NCBI RefSeq assembly: GCF_002007105.1
Contig: NZ_MVBC01000009.1
Span: forward strand, 186,001-250,000
DNA length: 64,000 nucleotides
Direction: 5' to 3'
From: Hymenobacter sp. CRA2
GTDB lineage: Bacteria > Bacteroidota > Bacteroidia > Cytophagales > Hymenobacteraceae
The notes under the pieces are model-generated. The model was not told the origin of the DNA. It searched no databases and saw only the letters and a list, made by a program, of their open reading frames with translations. The position numbers and the translations under genes were made by a program. This document shows, piece after piece, positions 18,001 through 29,454 of this stretch. Position 1 is the stretch's first letter. The number at the start of each line of letters is the position of its first letter.

Positions 18001-19393
18001 GGTGCAGCTGGATGGCTTTGCCCTCGATCAGGCGCGGCTGGAAAGCCTGGATACCCAGACGGTGCAGCGTAGGAGCACGGTTCAGGAGCACCGGGTGGCC
18101 TTTCAGCACGTTCTCCAGGATGTCCCATACCACGGCGTCCTTGCGGTCCACGATTTTCTTGGCCGACTTCACCGTCTTCACGATGCCGCGCTCGATGAGC
18201 TTGCGGATGATGAACGGCTTGAACAGCTCGGCCGCCATGTTCTTGGGCAGACCGCACTCGTGCAGCTTCAGTTCAGGACCTACCACGATAACCGAACGGC
18301 CCGAGTAGTCGACGCGCTTACCGAGCAGGTTCTGACGGAAGCGGCCCTGCTTGCCTTTCAGCATATCGGACAGCGACTTCAGGGCGCGGTTGCCTTCGGC
18401 GCGCACGGCATTCACCTTGCGCGAGTTGTCGAACAGGGAGTCGACGGCTTCCTGCAGCATGCGTTTCTCGTTGCGCAGAATCACCTCGGGGGCCTTGATT
18501 TCGATCAGGCGCTTGAGGCGGTTGTTGCGGATGATAACGCGACGGTACAGGTCGTTCAAGTCGGAGGTAGCGAAACGGCCACCGTCCAGGGGCACGAGGG
18601 GGCGCAGTTCCGGCGGAATCACCGGCACCATGCGAATCACCATCCACTCGGGGCGGTTCTCGATGCGGCCGTTGGCTTCGCGGAAGGCTTCCACCACGCG
18701 CAGACGCTTCAACGCCTCAGCCTTACGCTGCTGCGAAGTTTCGTGGGCAGCGGAGTCACGCAGGGAGTAGCTCAGCTCGTCCAGGTTCAGGCGCTCGAGC
18801 AGCATGTACAACGCTTCGGCGCCCATCTTGGCGATGAACTTCTGCGGGTCCTCGTTGGGCAGCATCTGGTTCTCGCGGGGGAGCTTGTCGATGATGTCCA
18901 GGTATTCGTCTTCCGTCAGGAAGTCGAGTTGCTGTACGCCGTCCGTTTCCAGCAAGCCCGGCTGCACTACCACGTAACGCTCGTAGTAGATGATCTGGTC
19001 GAGCTTCTTGGTGGGCAGGCCCAACAGGTAACCAATTTTGTTGGGCAGCGACTTGAAGTACCAGATGTGCGCAACGGGTACCACCAGTTCGATGTGGCCC
19101 ATCCGCTCGCGGCGCACCTTCTTCTCGGTCACTTCCACGCCGCAACGGTCGCAGATGATGCCCTTGTAGCGAATGCGCTTGTATTTGCCGCAGTGGCACT
19201 CCCAGTCTTTTACCGGTCCGAAGATCCGCTCGCAGAACAAGCCGCCCATTTCGGGCTTGTACGTGCGGTAGTTGATCGTCTCGGGCTTCACCACTTCCCC
19301 GTTCGAGCGCTCCAGAATGGCTTCCGGAGAGGCGAGCGAGATGGTGACTTTCGAGAAGTCTTGAACCAGCTTTTTCGTTTTTGCAAACGCCAT
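15047..19393 (-). CDS. rpoC: DNA-directed RNA polymerase subunit beta'
   Basis: This 1448-aa protein is complete. Its features are the N-terminal zinc site (Cys66, Cys68, Cys81, Cys84), the catalytic Mg-binding NADFDGD at 472-478, the rudder and bridge-helix region, and a second zinc cluster ([16 protein letters not shown]) in the C-terminal half. It forms the active centre with beta. The last 25 residues are a polar tail rich in Ala, Pro and Arg. Unlike the usual short gap, 379 bases separate it from rpoB, with a strong hairpin near the start of that gap. It ends at a good terminator. Confidence 0.99.
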   Translation of the reverse strand: MAFAKTKKLVQDFSKVTISLASPEAILERSNGEVVKPETINYRTYKPEMGGLFCERIFGPVKDWECHCGKYKRIRYKGIICDRCGVEVTEKKVRRERMGHIELVVPVAHIWYFKSLPNKIGYLLGLPTKKLDQIIYYERYVVVQPGLLETDGVQQLDFLTEDEYLDIIDKLPRENQMLPNEDPQKFIAKMGAEALYMLLERLNLDELSYSLRDSAAHETSQQRKAEALKRLRVVEAFREANGRIENRPEWMVIRMVPVIPPELRPLVPLDGGRFATSDLNDLYRRVIIRNNRLKRLIEIKAPEVILRNEKRMLQEAVDSLFDNSRKVNAVRAEGNRALKSLSDMLKGKQGRFRQNLLGKRVDYSGRSVIVVGPELKLHECGLPKNMAAELFKPFIIRKLIERGIVKTVKSAKKIVDRKDAVVWDILENVLKGHPVLLNRAPTLHRLGIQAFQPRLIEGKAIQLHPLVCTAFNADFDGDQMAVHVPLGPAAVLEASMLMLASHNILNPANGAPIAVPSQDMVLGLYYVTKGKRTTEEEVVQGEGRSFYSAEEVVIAINEGQLSKHAYIKVRTKVRDEEDNLVTKVIETVAGRVLFNLHVPEEVGFVDELLTKKKLQQIISLVFKRTGMARTAQFLDDIKTLGFQSAYKGGLSMGLGDINIPKEKDELILQAQNDVKAVTQNYQMGLITDNERYNQVIDIWTRINNQITETLMSRLEKEKQGFNSIYMMMHSGARGSREQIRQLGGMRGLMAKPQKSLQGSVGEIIENPILSNFKEGLDVIEYFISTHGARKGLADTALKTADAGYLTRRLVDVSQDVIVNDVDCGTLRGIETFALKDNEDIVEPLAERILGRVAVHDIVDPLTDEVILPAGEEITEEITRRIDNTSIESVEIRSVLTCESKRGICGKCYGRNLSSGRMVQKGEAVGVIAAQSIGEPGTQLTLRTFHVGGTASNIAVEASIRAKFAGVIEFEDVRTVDSVNAEGEPVKVVMGRSGEVRIVEKGTGKVYISNHVPYGSFLLVEEGQEVEKGQELNNWDPYNAVILAEFDGTIVYEGIKEGVTYREESDEQTGYREKVVIESKDKTLAPAIVVKAGRSGGDESQKAYNIPVGSHINVENGEKIKAGHILAKIPRAVGKTRDITGGLPRVTELFEARNPSNPAVVSEIDGVVTYGTVKRGNREIFVESKDGVKKKYMVPLSKHILVQDNDFIRAGAPLSDGAITPTDILNIQGPGAVQEYLVNEIQEVYRLQGVKINDKHIEVVVRQMMQKVIIMDPGDTSFLEHQSVDKVTFMEENDSIIDMKVVTDEGDSTVLKRGQIVTARKLRDENSSLRRRDLKLVEVRDASPAVSRPTLQGITQASLGTQSFISAASFQETTKVLSEAAIRGKADELLGLKENVIVGHLIPAGTGLREYTRIQVGSTEDPEPAPAAPAATETRPARASRSKREVSAE

Positions 19394-19720
19394 GTTGCTT
19401 GGGTTTAAGCTTTAGCTTGTTGCTATTTCACCGTTCGGTTTCTTCGGGCAGTGCCCAAACACTCAGAACAGCTCGACTCCGGAAAAAGTGCTCTGCAGGT
19501 CGGATAGGTACGCCGCGCAGTAGATTTTTCGGGTCTGGGCGAAGCCTCGTCGGCTCCAATCGACCAGCTTGTTGATGACTTCTGGGCCTTGTGGTGTTGT
19601 CCTGACCATATCTCGGAACAACGGCCGAAAAGCATGTCGCAAAGCCGCTCGTACTATCGTTCTATTCTGCTTCACTCCTCCTCTACTCGCTGACGAGTCA
19701 GCCTAGGGCAGGATGCTCAA
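19394..19720. other. rpoB-rpoC intergenic stretch without a convincing gene
   Basis: This 327-base stretch between the post-rpoB hairpin and rpoC has no TANNTTTG promoter that I can find. A 70-codon minus-strand frame (19463-19675, MKQNRTIVRAALRHAFRPLF...) has no recognisable family and is only weakly supported. The stretch may be a processed leader of rpoC. Confidence 0.4.
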
Positions 19721-19754
19721 AATGGTTGCCGGCACCGAGGCACCGACAACCATT
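19718..19754 (-). terminator. perfectly paired intercistronic hairpin between rpoB and rpoC
   Basis: The arms are 19721-19736 and 19739-19754. As minus-strand RNA all 16 positions can pair (four G-U), closing on a small CUCG-type loop, and TTTTG follows. It lies 18 bases after the rpoB stop. It may be a partial terminator, an RNase processing site, or both. Confidence 0.75.
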
Positions 19755-19772
19755 CTGTTAGCCGCTTTTAAA

Positions 19773-23657
<3,885 letters not shown>

Positions 23658-23707
23658 TGTGTTAAGAATTAAAATGACACTGGGAGGATGGAATCTTCAA
23701 ACCATGC

Positions 23708-23805
23708 CAGTAGCGCGAGCCAACCACTCACGCATCGAAGAACAACCCCAGGGGTAACAAAAACGTTCTTCAAGTGCATTAAGCCGTGGTAAGTTCGCGC
23801 TACTG
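23708..23805. repeat. nested inverted repeat in the rpoB leader
   Basis: CAGTAGCGCGA at 23708-23718 is the exact complement of TCGCGCTACTG at 23795-23805. Inside, GAAGAAC pairs with GTTCTTC, and CCCC with GGGG. The outer arm shares the TAGCGCGA core with the repeat at 14881-14966, so both may belong to one repeat family. Confidence 0.65.
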
Positions 23806-23817
23806 TTTTGCCGCAAA

Positions 23818-23834
23818 AACGCTCCCAGAGCGTT
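23818..23834 (-). terminator. attenuator-like hairpin in the rpoB leader
   Basis: AACGCTC at 23818-23824 pairs with GAGCGTT at 23828-23834 around a 3-base loop. On the minus strand TTTTTG follows directly. It is a compact intrinsic-terminator shape between rplL and rpoB. Confidence 0.65.
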
Positions 23835-23875
23835 AGAACAGCTTTTAGCAAAGTTTGCAGGCTACAAACAGGAAA

Positions 23876-23899
23876 AGACCTGACTTAGTTGCCAGGTCT
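23876..23899 (-). terminator. terminator/attenuator after rplL
   Basis: AGACCTG at 23876-23882 pairs with CAGGTCT at 23893-23899. The minus strand continues TTTTCC. It is the first of two terminator-like stems between rplL and rpoB, where many bacteria attenuate transcription so that L7/L12 is made in excess over RNA polymerase. Confidence 0.65.
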
Positions 23900-24004
23900 A
23901 ATCCATGCTTTGTCGGACTGGAAAAACAGGTGCGGCAAATGAATTAAACCGTAATCTGTTTCGAGTTGGTCAGTCCGGTTAAAGCAGGTGAGGGAGAGAA
24001 GTAA

Positions 24005-24385
24005 TTACTTAACCTCTACTTCAGCACCAGCTTCTTCCAGCTGCTTACGCAGGCCTTCAGCCTCGTCCTTAGCAACACCTTCTTTCAGGGGCTTCGGAGC
24101 GCCGTCAACCAGTTCTTTGGCTTCCTTCAGGCCCAGGCCGGTCAGGTCTTTCACCAGCTTCACTACAGCCAGTTTCTGAGCGCCAGCCGACTTCAGGATT
24201 ACGTCGAACGAAGTCTTCTCTTCGGGAGCCTCAGCAGCAGCGCCAGCGCCACCACCAGCCATCATTACCGGAGCAGCAGCTGCCGGCTCGATGCCGTACT
24301 CGTCCTTCAGAATCGTGGCCAGTTCGTTAACTTCTTTAACGGTCAGGCTAACAAGCTGCTCTGCAAATGCTTTCAGATCTGCCAT
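24005..24385 (-). CDS. rplL: 50S ribosomal protein L7/L12
   Basis: This 126-aa acidic protein has the N-terminal dimerisation helices ([23 protein letters not shown]), an Ala/Gly-rich hinge at about 38-53 and the C-terminal domain ([21 protein letters not shown]). It forms the stalk that recruits translation GTPases such as EF-G and EF-Tu and is the only multi-copy ribosomal protein. It lies 60 bases downstream of rplJ. Stems downstream may lower read-through into rpoB. Confidence 0.98.
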   Translation of the reverse strand: MADLKAFAEQLVSLTVKEVNELATILKDEYGIEPAAAAPVMMAGGGAGAAAEAPEEKTSFDVILKSAGAQKLAVVKLVKDLTGLGLKEAKELVDGAPKPLKEGVAKDEAEGLRKQLEEAGAEVEVK

Positions 24386-24445
24386 TTTGCAAAAAATTTG
24401 GGGTGTTGTTGAAAACGATGAATTGAGAGAGAAAGAGAGCAGCGG

Positions 24446-25000
24446 TTAGCCTGCGGCCTCTTCTTTTTCCGAAAGGGTTTTGAGGATGCCGGCCAGCTTG
24501 TTGCCACCGCTCGACAGAGCGCTGATAACATTTTTGGCTGGCGACTGGAGCAGACCGATGATGTCACCGATGAGTTCCTGCTTGCCTTTGATAGTGCTGA
24601 GCGTGTCAAGTTGGTCGGTACCAACGTACACGTCGCTGTCCAGGTAAGCACCTTTAAACACGGGCTTGGGCTCAACGCCGCGGCCGTAGTTCTGCGACTT
24701 GTAGAAGTCTTTCAGCAGCTTAGCCGGAGCCGAACCAGACTCCTGCGAGAACAGGATGCCCGACTGGCCTTTCAGAGCTGCGTCCATTGCCGAGGTATCA
24801 CCCGACAAACGGTCCAGCGCCTTACGGATCAGCGTGTTTTTGTAGACCTTGTACTCCATGCCCCGGTTGTAGCAGAGGCGACGGAATTCGTTGATCTTAG
24901 CCACGGTCATGCCCGAAGCATCCGTGAGGTAGAAGAAGCTGTATTCGCCGAATTTGCCGGCCAGCTCATCTACGAGGGCGTATTTTTCTTCCTTCGTCAT
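24446..25000 (-). CDS. rplJ: 50S ribosomal protein L10
   Basis: This 184-aa protein starts MTKEEKYALVDELAGKFGEYSFFYLTD and has the family pattern of an rRNA-binding N-terminal domain followed by a C-terminal helix that carries the L7/L12 dimers. L10 anchors the stalk. It lies 14 bases downstream of rplA. In other bacteria L10 represses its own message; no matching structure is obvious in so short a gap. Confidence 0.97.
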   Translation of the reverse strand: MTKEEKYALVDELAGKFGEYSFFYLTDASGMTVAKINEFRRLCYNRGMEYKVYKNTLIRKALDRLSGDTSAMDAALKGQSGILFSQESGSAPAKLLKDFYKSQNYGRGVEPKPVFKGAYLDSDVYVGTDQLDTLSTIKGKQELIGDIIGLLQSPAKNVISALSSGGNKLAGILKTLSEKEEAAG

Positions 25001-25014
25001 GATCAGGCGTGTAA

Positions 25015-25713
25015 TTACTTGGCGGAATTCACAGCGGTGTCAACCGGTACGCCGGGGCTCATCGTACTCGAGAGCGTGATGCTCTTGATGTACGTACCCT
25101 TAGCCGACGAAGGCTTCAGACGCTGCAGGGTCTGGATCAGTTCCAGTGCGTTTTCAGCGAGTTTGTCCTCGGTGAAAGACACTTTACCAACCGAGGTGTG
25201 AATAATGCCGGTTTTGTCAACTTTGAAGTCGATTTTGCCAGCCTTCACTTCCTGCACAGCCTTGGCCACGTCCGTGGTTACGGTGCCCGACTTGGGGTTC
25301 GGCATCAGGCCACGGGGACCCAGTACGCGGCCCAGACGGCCTACCTTAGCCATTACGGCCGGCATGGTGATGATAACGTCCACATCGGTCCAACCCTTCT
25401 CGATTTTCGAGATGTAGTCGTCCAGACCTACGAAGTCAGCACCAGCAGCGGTAGCTTCGGCTTCTTTGTCCGGGGTTACCAGAGCCAGCACACGAACGGT
25501 TTTACCCGTGCCGTGGGGCAGCGTGGCCACGCCGCGAACCATCTGGTCAGCTTTGCGCGGGTCAACACCTAGGCGTACGTCGATGTCTACCGAAGCGTCA
25601 AACTTGGTGAAGGTGATTTCCTTTACCACTTTGGCGGCGTCCTGCAGCGTGCGTACTTCCGTCAGATCGAATTTGGCAAGGGCTTCCTTGCGCTTTTTGC
25701 TCACTTTTGCCAT
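25015..25713 (-). CDS. rplA: 50S ribosomal protein L1
   Basis: This 232-aa protein is full length. The conserved block [21 protein letters not shown] is present in the central domain, and [18 protein letters not shown] in the second half. L1 forms the mobile stalk that moves deacylated tRNA out of the E site and usually represses rplK-rplA through a leader motif. It follows rplK after 12 bases. Confidence 0.98.
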   Translation of the reverse strand: MAKVSKKRKEALAKFDLTEVRTLQDAAKVVKEITFTKFDASVDIDVRLGVDPRKADQMVRGVATLPHGTGKTVRVLALVTPDKEAEATAAGADFVGLDDYISKIEKGWTDVDVIITMPAVMAKVGRLGRVLGPRGLMPNPKSGTVTTDVAKAVQEVKAGKIDFKVDKTGIIHTSVGKVSFTEDKLAENALELIQTLQRLKPSSAKGTYIKSITLSSTMSPGVPVDTAVNSAK

Positions 25714-25725
25714 GGTCTTAGCCGA

Positions 25726-26169
25726 TTACTTGGTGAGGGGGCTTTCGCCCGTAATGGTGAGGCCCATGCTGCGAGCGGTGCCAGCAACGAGTTTCATGGC
25801 CGACTCGATCTTGAAGGCGTTCAAGTCGGGCATCTTCGTTTCGGCAATTTGGCGGACTTGGTCCCAGGTCACCGAGCCAACCTTGTTACGGTTCGGCTCT
25901 TTCGACCCGCTCTGAATCTTCGCTGCTTCCATGAGCAGGATCGGCGCAGGCGGCGTCTTAATGACAAAGTCAAACGACTTGTCAGTGTACATGGTGATGA
26001 GAACAGGTAACACTTGGCCGGCTTTATCCTGGGTGCGAGCATTGAACTGCTTGCAGAACTCCATGATGTTTAAGCCTTTCGAACCAAGCGCAGGTCCAAT
26101 CGGCGGGGCAGGGTTTGCCGCGCCTCCCTTTACCTGAAGCTTCAGGTAACCTCTGATTTCCTTGGCCAT
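25726..26169 (-). CDS. rplK: 50S ribosomal protein L11
   Basis: This 147-aa protein starts [43 protein letters not shown]. The two-proline N-terminal domain binds EF-G and the stringent factor, and the C-terminal domain binds 23S rRNA at the GTPase-associated region. It is the first gene after nusG, with a 110-base gap that holds two stems (26189-26203 and 26234-26265). Confidence 0.98.
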   Translation of the reverse strand: MAKEIRGYLKLQVKGGAANPAPPIGPALGSKGLNIMEFCKQFNARTQDKAGQVLPVLITMYTDKSFDFVIKTPPAPILLMEAAKIQSGSKEPNRNKVGSVTWDQVRQIAETKMPDLNAFKIESAMKLVAGTARSMGLTITGESPLTK

Positions 26170-26233
26170 TTGGTTGATTACTTCGGCTGTGGGTGGCTCC
26201 CACCGCCGTTGTGAAAAATGCTCCTATGGAAGC

Positions 26234-26265
26234 GGCTACCAGTCCGGAGCGGACGACCAGTAGCC
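26234..26265 (-). promoter_or_regulatory. candidate L1-type leader hairpin before rplK
   Basis: GGCTAC at 26234-26239 pairs with GTAGCC at 26260-26265. Inside, GTCCG at 26242-26246 pairs with CGGAC at 26250-26254, leaving an asymmetric internal loop. A bulged double stem before rplK-rplA fits an L1 autoregulation site, but the match is only topological. Confidence 0.35.
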
Positions 26266-26279
26266 CAACTGTAACAGTT

Positions 26280-26840
26280 CTAGACTTCTTTTTCGACCTG
26301 CGTGTAGCTCAGCTCCATCGGAGTGCTGCGGCCGAAAATCTTCACGATTACATTCAGCTTCTTGCGCTCCTCGAATACCTCCGATACGGTACCCGACATG
26401 CCCGCAAAGCCGCCGTCGATAATCTTCACCAGCTCGCCGGCTACGAAAGGCACTTCCAGCGCCGCCGGCTGTTCTTCCGTTTCATCCACGATACCGAGGA
26501 TGCGGTTCACTTCGCTCATGCGCAACGGAATGGGCTTGGCGTTGGCCGTCTTGCCCTCTTTGTCGCTGAGGAAGCCCAGCACGCCCGGCGTGGTGGTAAT
26601 GATATGGTCTACCTCCCCGTGCGTCAGATCCGCGTGGATGAGGATATAGCCAGGGAAGAAGCTACGCTCGCGCACCCGCTTCTTGCCATTACGCATCTCG
26701 TACACCTTCTCAGCCGGAATTAGCACCTGCGGCACTAGCTCATCGAGCCCATGGCGGTGAATTTCCGTTTCGAGGTATTGCTTGGCTTTCTTTTCCTGGC
26801 CGCTTACCGAGCGCACCACGTACCACTTCAGTTCTCCCAT
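26280..26840 (-). CDS. nusG: transcription termination/antitermination factor NusG
   Basis: This 186-aa protein has the NGN domain (KWYVVRSVSGQEKKAKQYLE; FFPGYILIHADL) and a C-terminal KOW domain (VAGELVKIIDGGFAGMSGTVSEVFEERKKLNVIVKIFGR). NusG binds RNA polymerase near the clamp and couples it to S10 or Rho. It follows secE by 25 bases, the nearly universal pairing. Confidence 0.97.
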   Translation of the reverse strand: MGELKWYVVRSVSGQEKKAKQYLETEIHRHGLDELVPQVLIPAEKVYEMRNGKKRVRERSFFPGYILIHADLTHGEVDHIITTTPGVLGFLSDKEGKTANAKPIPLRMSEVNRILGIVDETEEQPAALEVPFVAGELVKIIDGGFAGMSGTVSEVFEERKKLNVIVKIFGRSTPMELSYTQVEKEV

Positions 26841-26865
26841 TTTCCTAGCTGGTTAGTGGTAAAGC

Positions 26866-27060
26866 TTAGCGGAACGAGTTGTAAAACGCCTTCAGCAGCG
26901 ACTCAAAGGTCACATCCATCAGGCCCACCACGATGGCAAACACCAGCGAACCTACGAGCACCAGACCGGCGCTCTTCTGCAATTCCTCGAACGAGGACCA
27001 CGTCACTTTGTAACGCATCTCTTCGACGGTATCGCGGAAGTATTTCGACAGCTTATCCAT
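26866..27060 (-). CDS. secE: protein translocase subunit SecE
   Basis: This 64-aa protein has one transmembrane helix (about 30-52, GLVLVGSLVFAIVVGLMDV) after an amphipathic N-terminal helix, the short single-span form of SecE. It clamps the two halves of SecY in the Sec channel. It lies between tRNA-Trp and nusG. Its only visible promoter is the one before tRNA-Trp. Confidence 0.95.
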   Translation of the reverse strand: MDKLSKYFRDTVEEMRYKVTWSSFEELQKSAGLVLVGSLVFAIVVGLMDVTFESLLKAFYNSFR

Positions 27061-27088
27061 GATTGAAGGACCGGTTGGCGGTAAGGCA

Positions 27089-27113
27089 AAAGCGGCCGCT
27101 TCAGCAGCGGCCG
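27089..27113 (-). terminator. hairpin between tRNA-Trp and secE
   Basis: CGGCCGCT at 27093-27100 pairs with AGCGGCCG at 27106-27113. On the minus strand CTTTTG follows. It could terminate part of the transcript after the tRNA, or mark the processing point that separates tRNA from the secE-nusG message. Confidence 0.55.
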
Positions 27114-27130
27114 TCTTTAGGTTTAATCTG

Positions 27131-27201
27131 CACGGGCGGAGAGATTCGAACTCCCATCAAAGGTTTTGGAGACCTCTATTCTACCCTTGAACTACGCCCG
27201 T
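27131..27201 (-). tRNA. trpT: tRNA-Trp (CCA anticodon)
   Basis: The cloverleaf is complete. The acceptor is ACGGGCG/CGCCCGT with G as discriminator, the anticodon loop is TCTCCAAAA with CCA, and the T arm is GGGAGTTCGAATCTCTC. No 3' CCA is encoded. It lies at the head of the secE-nusG transcript. Confidence 0.96.
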
Positions 27202-27241
27202 GTAAGTTCCTAATGAGGCAGGGATGCTTCAATTCGGAGTG

Positions 27242-27272
27242 CAAATGTACCGAAGGTTACGGATAAAACAAA
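27242..27272 (-). promoter_or_regulatory. promoter of tRNA-Trp-secE-nusG
   Basis: The minus strand reads TTTG (27269-27272), 19 bases, TACATTTG (27242-27249). Both elements and the spacing are ideal. It is 40 bases before the tRNA and is the only visible promoter for this transcript. Confidence 0.85.
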
Positions 27273-27569
27273 TTTGCCCACAAAAATTTCGTGTGCGGAT
27301 TCTGTTGATGCACCGATAATTACAGCCGGTTCGCAATGCATAAAACTACTTGGATGCCACTTTTTACTGCTATTTGATAGCTATCAGGCCTCGTGTAGCA
27401 ACTTACTAGCTATGCATTCGGCTGTTGATTGTACTGAATAGGCTCCAACGCCGAAGGTTATTGATTCGCGTAGCACCGCGCTCTAACGCCTTTCTACCAG
27501 CGACAGAAGAAGTACTCGAAAACTCGGTTTACCTCATTACACCAGGCTCAGAAACTATCAAAAACACGA
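27273..27569. other. AT-richer intergenic stretch without a gene
   Basis: This stretch of about 300 bases lies between the tuf terminator and the tRNA-Trp promoter. I see no gene, RNA or promoter in it beyond a short palindrome (TGATAGCTATCA). An 86-codon plus-strand frame over part of it is not supported. Confidence 0.5.
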
Positions 27570-27599
27570 CGGCCTCTACTGGTTTCCCAGCAGAGGCCG
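27556..27599 (-). terminator. terminator of tuf
   Basis: The 13-base arms 27570-27582 and 27587-27599 pair completely on the minus strand if one G-U is allowed, around a 4-base loop. TCGTGTTTTTG follows. It starts 27 bases after the tuf stop. Confidence 0.88.
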
Positions 27600-27626
27600 T
27601 GTGCCTAATAAGACCTGAGGTCGTAA

Positions 27627-28814
27627 TTAGTCGAGGATTTCGGTTACCTGACCGGCACCTACCGTGCGGCCACCTTCGCGGATAGCGAAGCGCAAGCCTT
27701 TCTCCATGGCCACAGCGTTGATCAGCTCAACGGAGATGGTCACGTTGTCACCCGGCATTACCATTTCTACGCCTTCAGCCAGCGAGATGATACCGGTTAC
27801 GTCGGTGGTGCGGAAGTAGAACTGCGGACGGTAGTTGTTGAAGAACGGCGTGTGACGGCCACCTTCTTCCTTCGACAGAACGTAAACTTCAGCCTTGAAC
27901 TTTTTGTGGGGGGTTACCGAGCCGGGCTTGCAGATAACCATGCCGCGACGGATGGCTTCTTTTTCAATACCACGGAGCAGCAGACCTACGTTGTCACCAG
28001 CTTCGCCACGGTCGAGGATCTTGCGGAACATCTCAACCCCCGTTACGGTCGACTTGAGGTTTTCAGCACCCATACCGAGGATTTCAACCGGCTCACCCGA
28101 GTTGATTACACCGCGCTCGATACGACCGGTAGCTACGGTGCCACGGCCAGTAATCGAGAACACGTCTTCTACCGGCATCAGGAAAGGCTGGTCCGTCAGA
28201 CGGGGAGGAATCGGAATGAAGGAGTCAACAGCGTCCATCAGGGCCTCGATGGTGCCCACCCACTTGGCATCGCCGTTCAGACCGCCGAGGGCTGAACCTT
28301 GGATAACCGGGATGTTGTCACCGTCGAAGTCGTAGAACGACAGCAGCTCACGGATTTCCATCTCAACGAGTTCGAGCAACTCGGGGTCGTCTACCATGTC
28401 CACTTTGTTCATGAACACAACCAGCTGCGGTACACCTACTTGGCGAGCCAGCAGGATGTGCTCACGGGTCTGGGGCATCGGGCCGTCGGTAGCAGCTACT
28501 ACGAGGATAGCGCCATCCATCTGAGCAGCACCGGTTACCATGTTCTTCACGTAGTCAGCGTGACCCGGGCAGTCAACGTGAGCGTAGTGACGGTTGGCGG
28601 TGGAGTACTCTACGTGAGCGGTGTTGATGGTGATACCGCGCTCTTTTTCCTCCGGAGCGTTGTCGATCGAGGAGAAATCACGCTTAGCGGCCAGACCTTT
28701 GTTAGCCAGCACCGTGGTGATAGCAGCGGTCAGAGTCGTTTTGCCGTGGTCCACGTGACCGATCGTGCCGATGTTTACGTGCGGCTTGGACCGGTCAAAA
28801 GTTTCTTTAGCCAT
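27627..28814 (-). CDS. tuf: elongation factor Tu
   Basis: This 395-aa protein is full length. It has GHVDHGKTT (G1), the switch I region with [13 protein letters not shown] (G3) and NKVD (G4), and the two beta-barrel domains with the tRNA-binding RTTDVTG block. EF-Tu delivers aminoacyl-tRNA to the ribosome. It lies 160 bases downstream of tRNA-Thr, in the order Tyr-Gly-Thr-tuf. The gap holds a GCTTTC/GAAAGC stem (28856-28887) that may protect the 5' end after tRNA processing. Confidence 0.99.
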   Translation of the reverse strand: MAKETFDRSKPHVNIGTIGHVDHGKTTLTAAITTVLANKGLAAKRDFSSIDNAPEEKERGITINTAHVEYSTANRHYAHVDCPGHADYVKNMVTGAAQMDGAILVVAATDGPMPQTREHILLARQVGVPQLVVFMNKVDMVDDPELLELVEMEIRELLSFYDFDGDNIPVIQGSALGGLNGDAKWVGTIEALMDAVDSFIPIPPRLTDQPFLMPVEDVFSITGRGTVATGRIERGVINSGEPVEILGMGAENLKSTVTGVEMFRKILDRGEAGDNVGLLLRGIEKEAIRRGMVICKPGSVTPHKKFKAEVYVLSKEEGGRHTPFFNNYRPQFYFRTTDVTGIISLAEGVEMVMPGDNVTISVELINAVAMEKGLRFAIREGGRTVGAGQVTEILD

Positions 28815-28975
28815 TGTAAAGAGATTGGGAAGAAATTTTTGAGGGAAAAGAGGGTGCTTTCGCGCTGCTTGTATACTGCAAGAAAGCGATACGCAGACTT
28901 CTCCCTAGGAAAAAACTGCACGTCGCTTGTTGCAGGCCAGACGGCGGCAGGCGCGCTGCCCCGTTAGGTTCACTC

Positions 28976-29050
<75 letters not shown>

Positions 29051-29089
29051 TGGTATCTTACCTTAATCAGACTCGGTCAGCGGAAAAAG

Positions 29090-29162
29090 AGCGGGAGACG
29101 AGGTTCGAACCCGCGACCTGCAGCTTGGAAGGCTGCCGCTCTACCAACTGAGCTACTCCCGC
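29090..29162 (-). tRNA. glyT: tRNA-Gly (TCC anticodon)
   Basis: The acceptor is GCGGGAG/CTCCCGC with discriminator T, and the anticodon is TCC in CTTCCAAG. The T arm is GCGGGTTCGAACCTCGT. It is 73 bases without encoded CCA and is the middle tRNA of the tuf operon. The acceptor and D-arm resemble tRNA-Gly(CCC) at 58759. Confidence 0.96.
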
Positions 29163-29192
29163 GTGATGAGCTGATAGCAAGAAAAAATGAAG

Positions 29193-29275
29193 TGGGGGGA
29201 GAAGGATTCGAACCTTCGAAGTCGTAAGACAACGGATTTACAGTCCGTCCCATTTGGCCGCTCTGGAATCCCCCC
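29193..29275 (-). tRNA. tyrU: tRNA-Tyr (GTA anticodon)
   Basis: This is an 83-base class II tRNA with a long variable arm. The acceptor is GGGGGGA/TCCCCCC with discriminator A, and the anticodon loop is ACTGTAAAT with GTA. It is the first gene of the tRNA-tuf transcript, about 85 bases from the promoter. Confidence 0.96.
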
Positions 29276-29360
29276 TTGTCAGGTACTCCGGCCGGATGCC
29301 GAAGTGCTTTTTGTTTCAATTCAGAACTTGCTGCTGTGAGTAGGTCGCTGAATTGGATTG

Positions 29361-29390
29361 CAAAATTAGGGGCTTTCTGATGCAAGTCAA
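29361..29390 (-). promoter_or_regulatory. promoter of the tRNA-Tyr-Gly-Thr-tuf operon
   Basis: The minus strand reads TTG (29388-29390), 19 bases, TAATTTTG (29361-29368). Both elements fit. No other promoter is seen before tuf. Confidence 0.82.
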
Positions 29391-29454
29391 GCACCCGCGC
29401 AAAAACCTGAACTATTTTTTTTCGTCGTTTTTCGAAGAAAAGGCTTAAACCACG

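Noticed and set aside
15197-19408. Very long plus-strand frame (1403 codons) opposite rpoC, and similar ones opposite rpoB, fusA, rpsC, ahcY and btuB
   Set aside because: They are mirror frames forced open by the GC-rich codon use of the real genes. Their proteins are rich in Leu, Val and His in patterns with no family.
19463-19675. 70-codon minus-strand frame between rpoB and rpoC
   Set aside because: No family, no obvious ribosome site, and high chance of random openness. It was left as part of the intergenic description.
27425-27685. 86-codon plus-strand frame before tuf
   Set aside because: It crosses the tuf terminator and the end of tuf and has no family.
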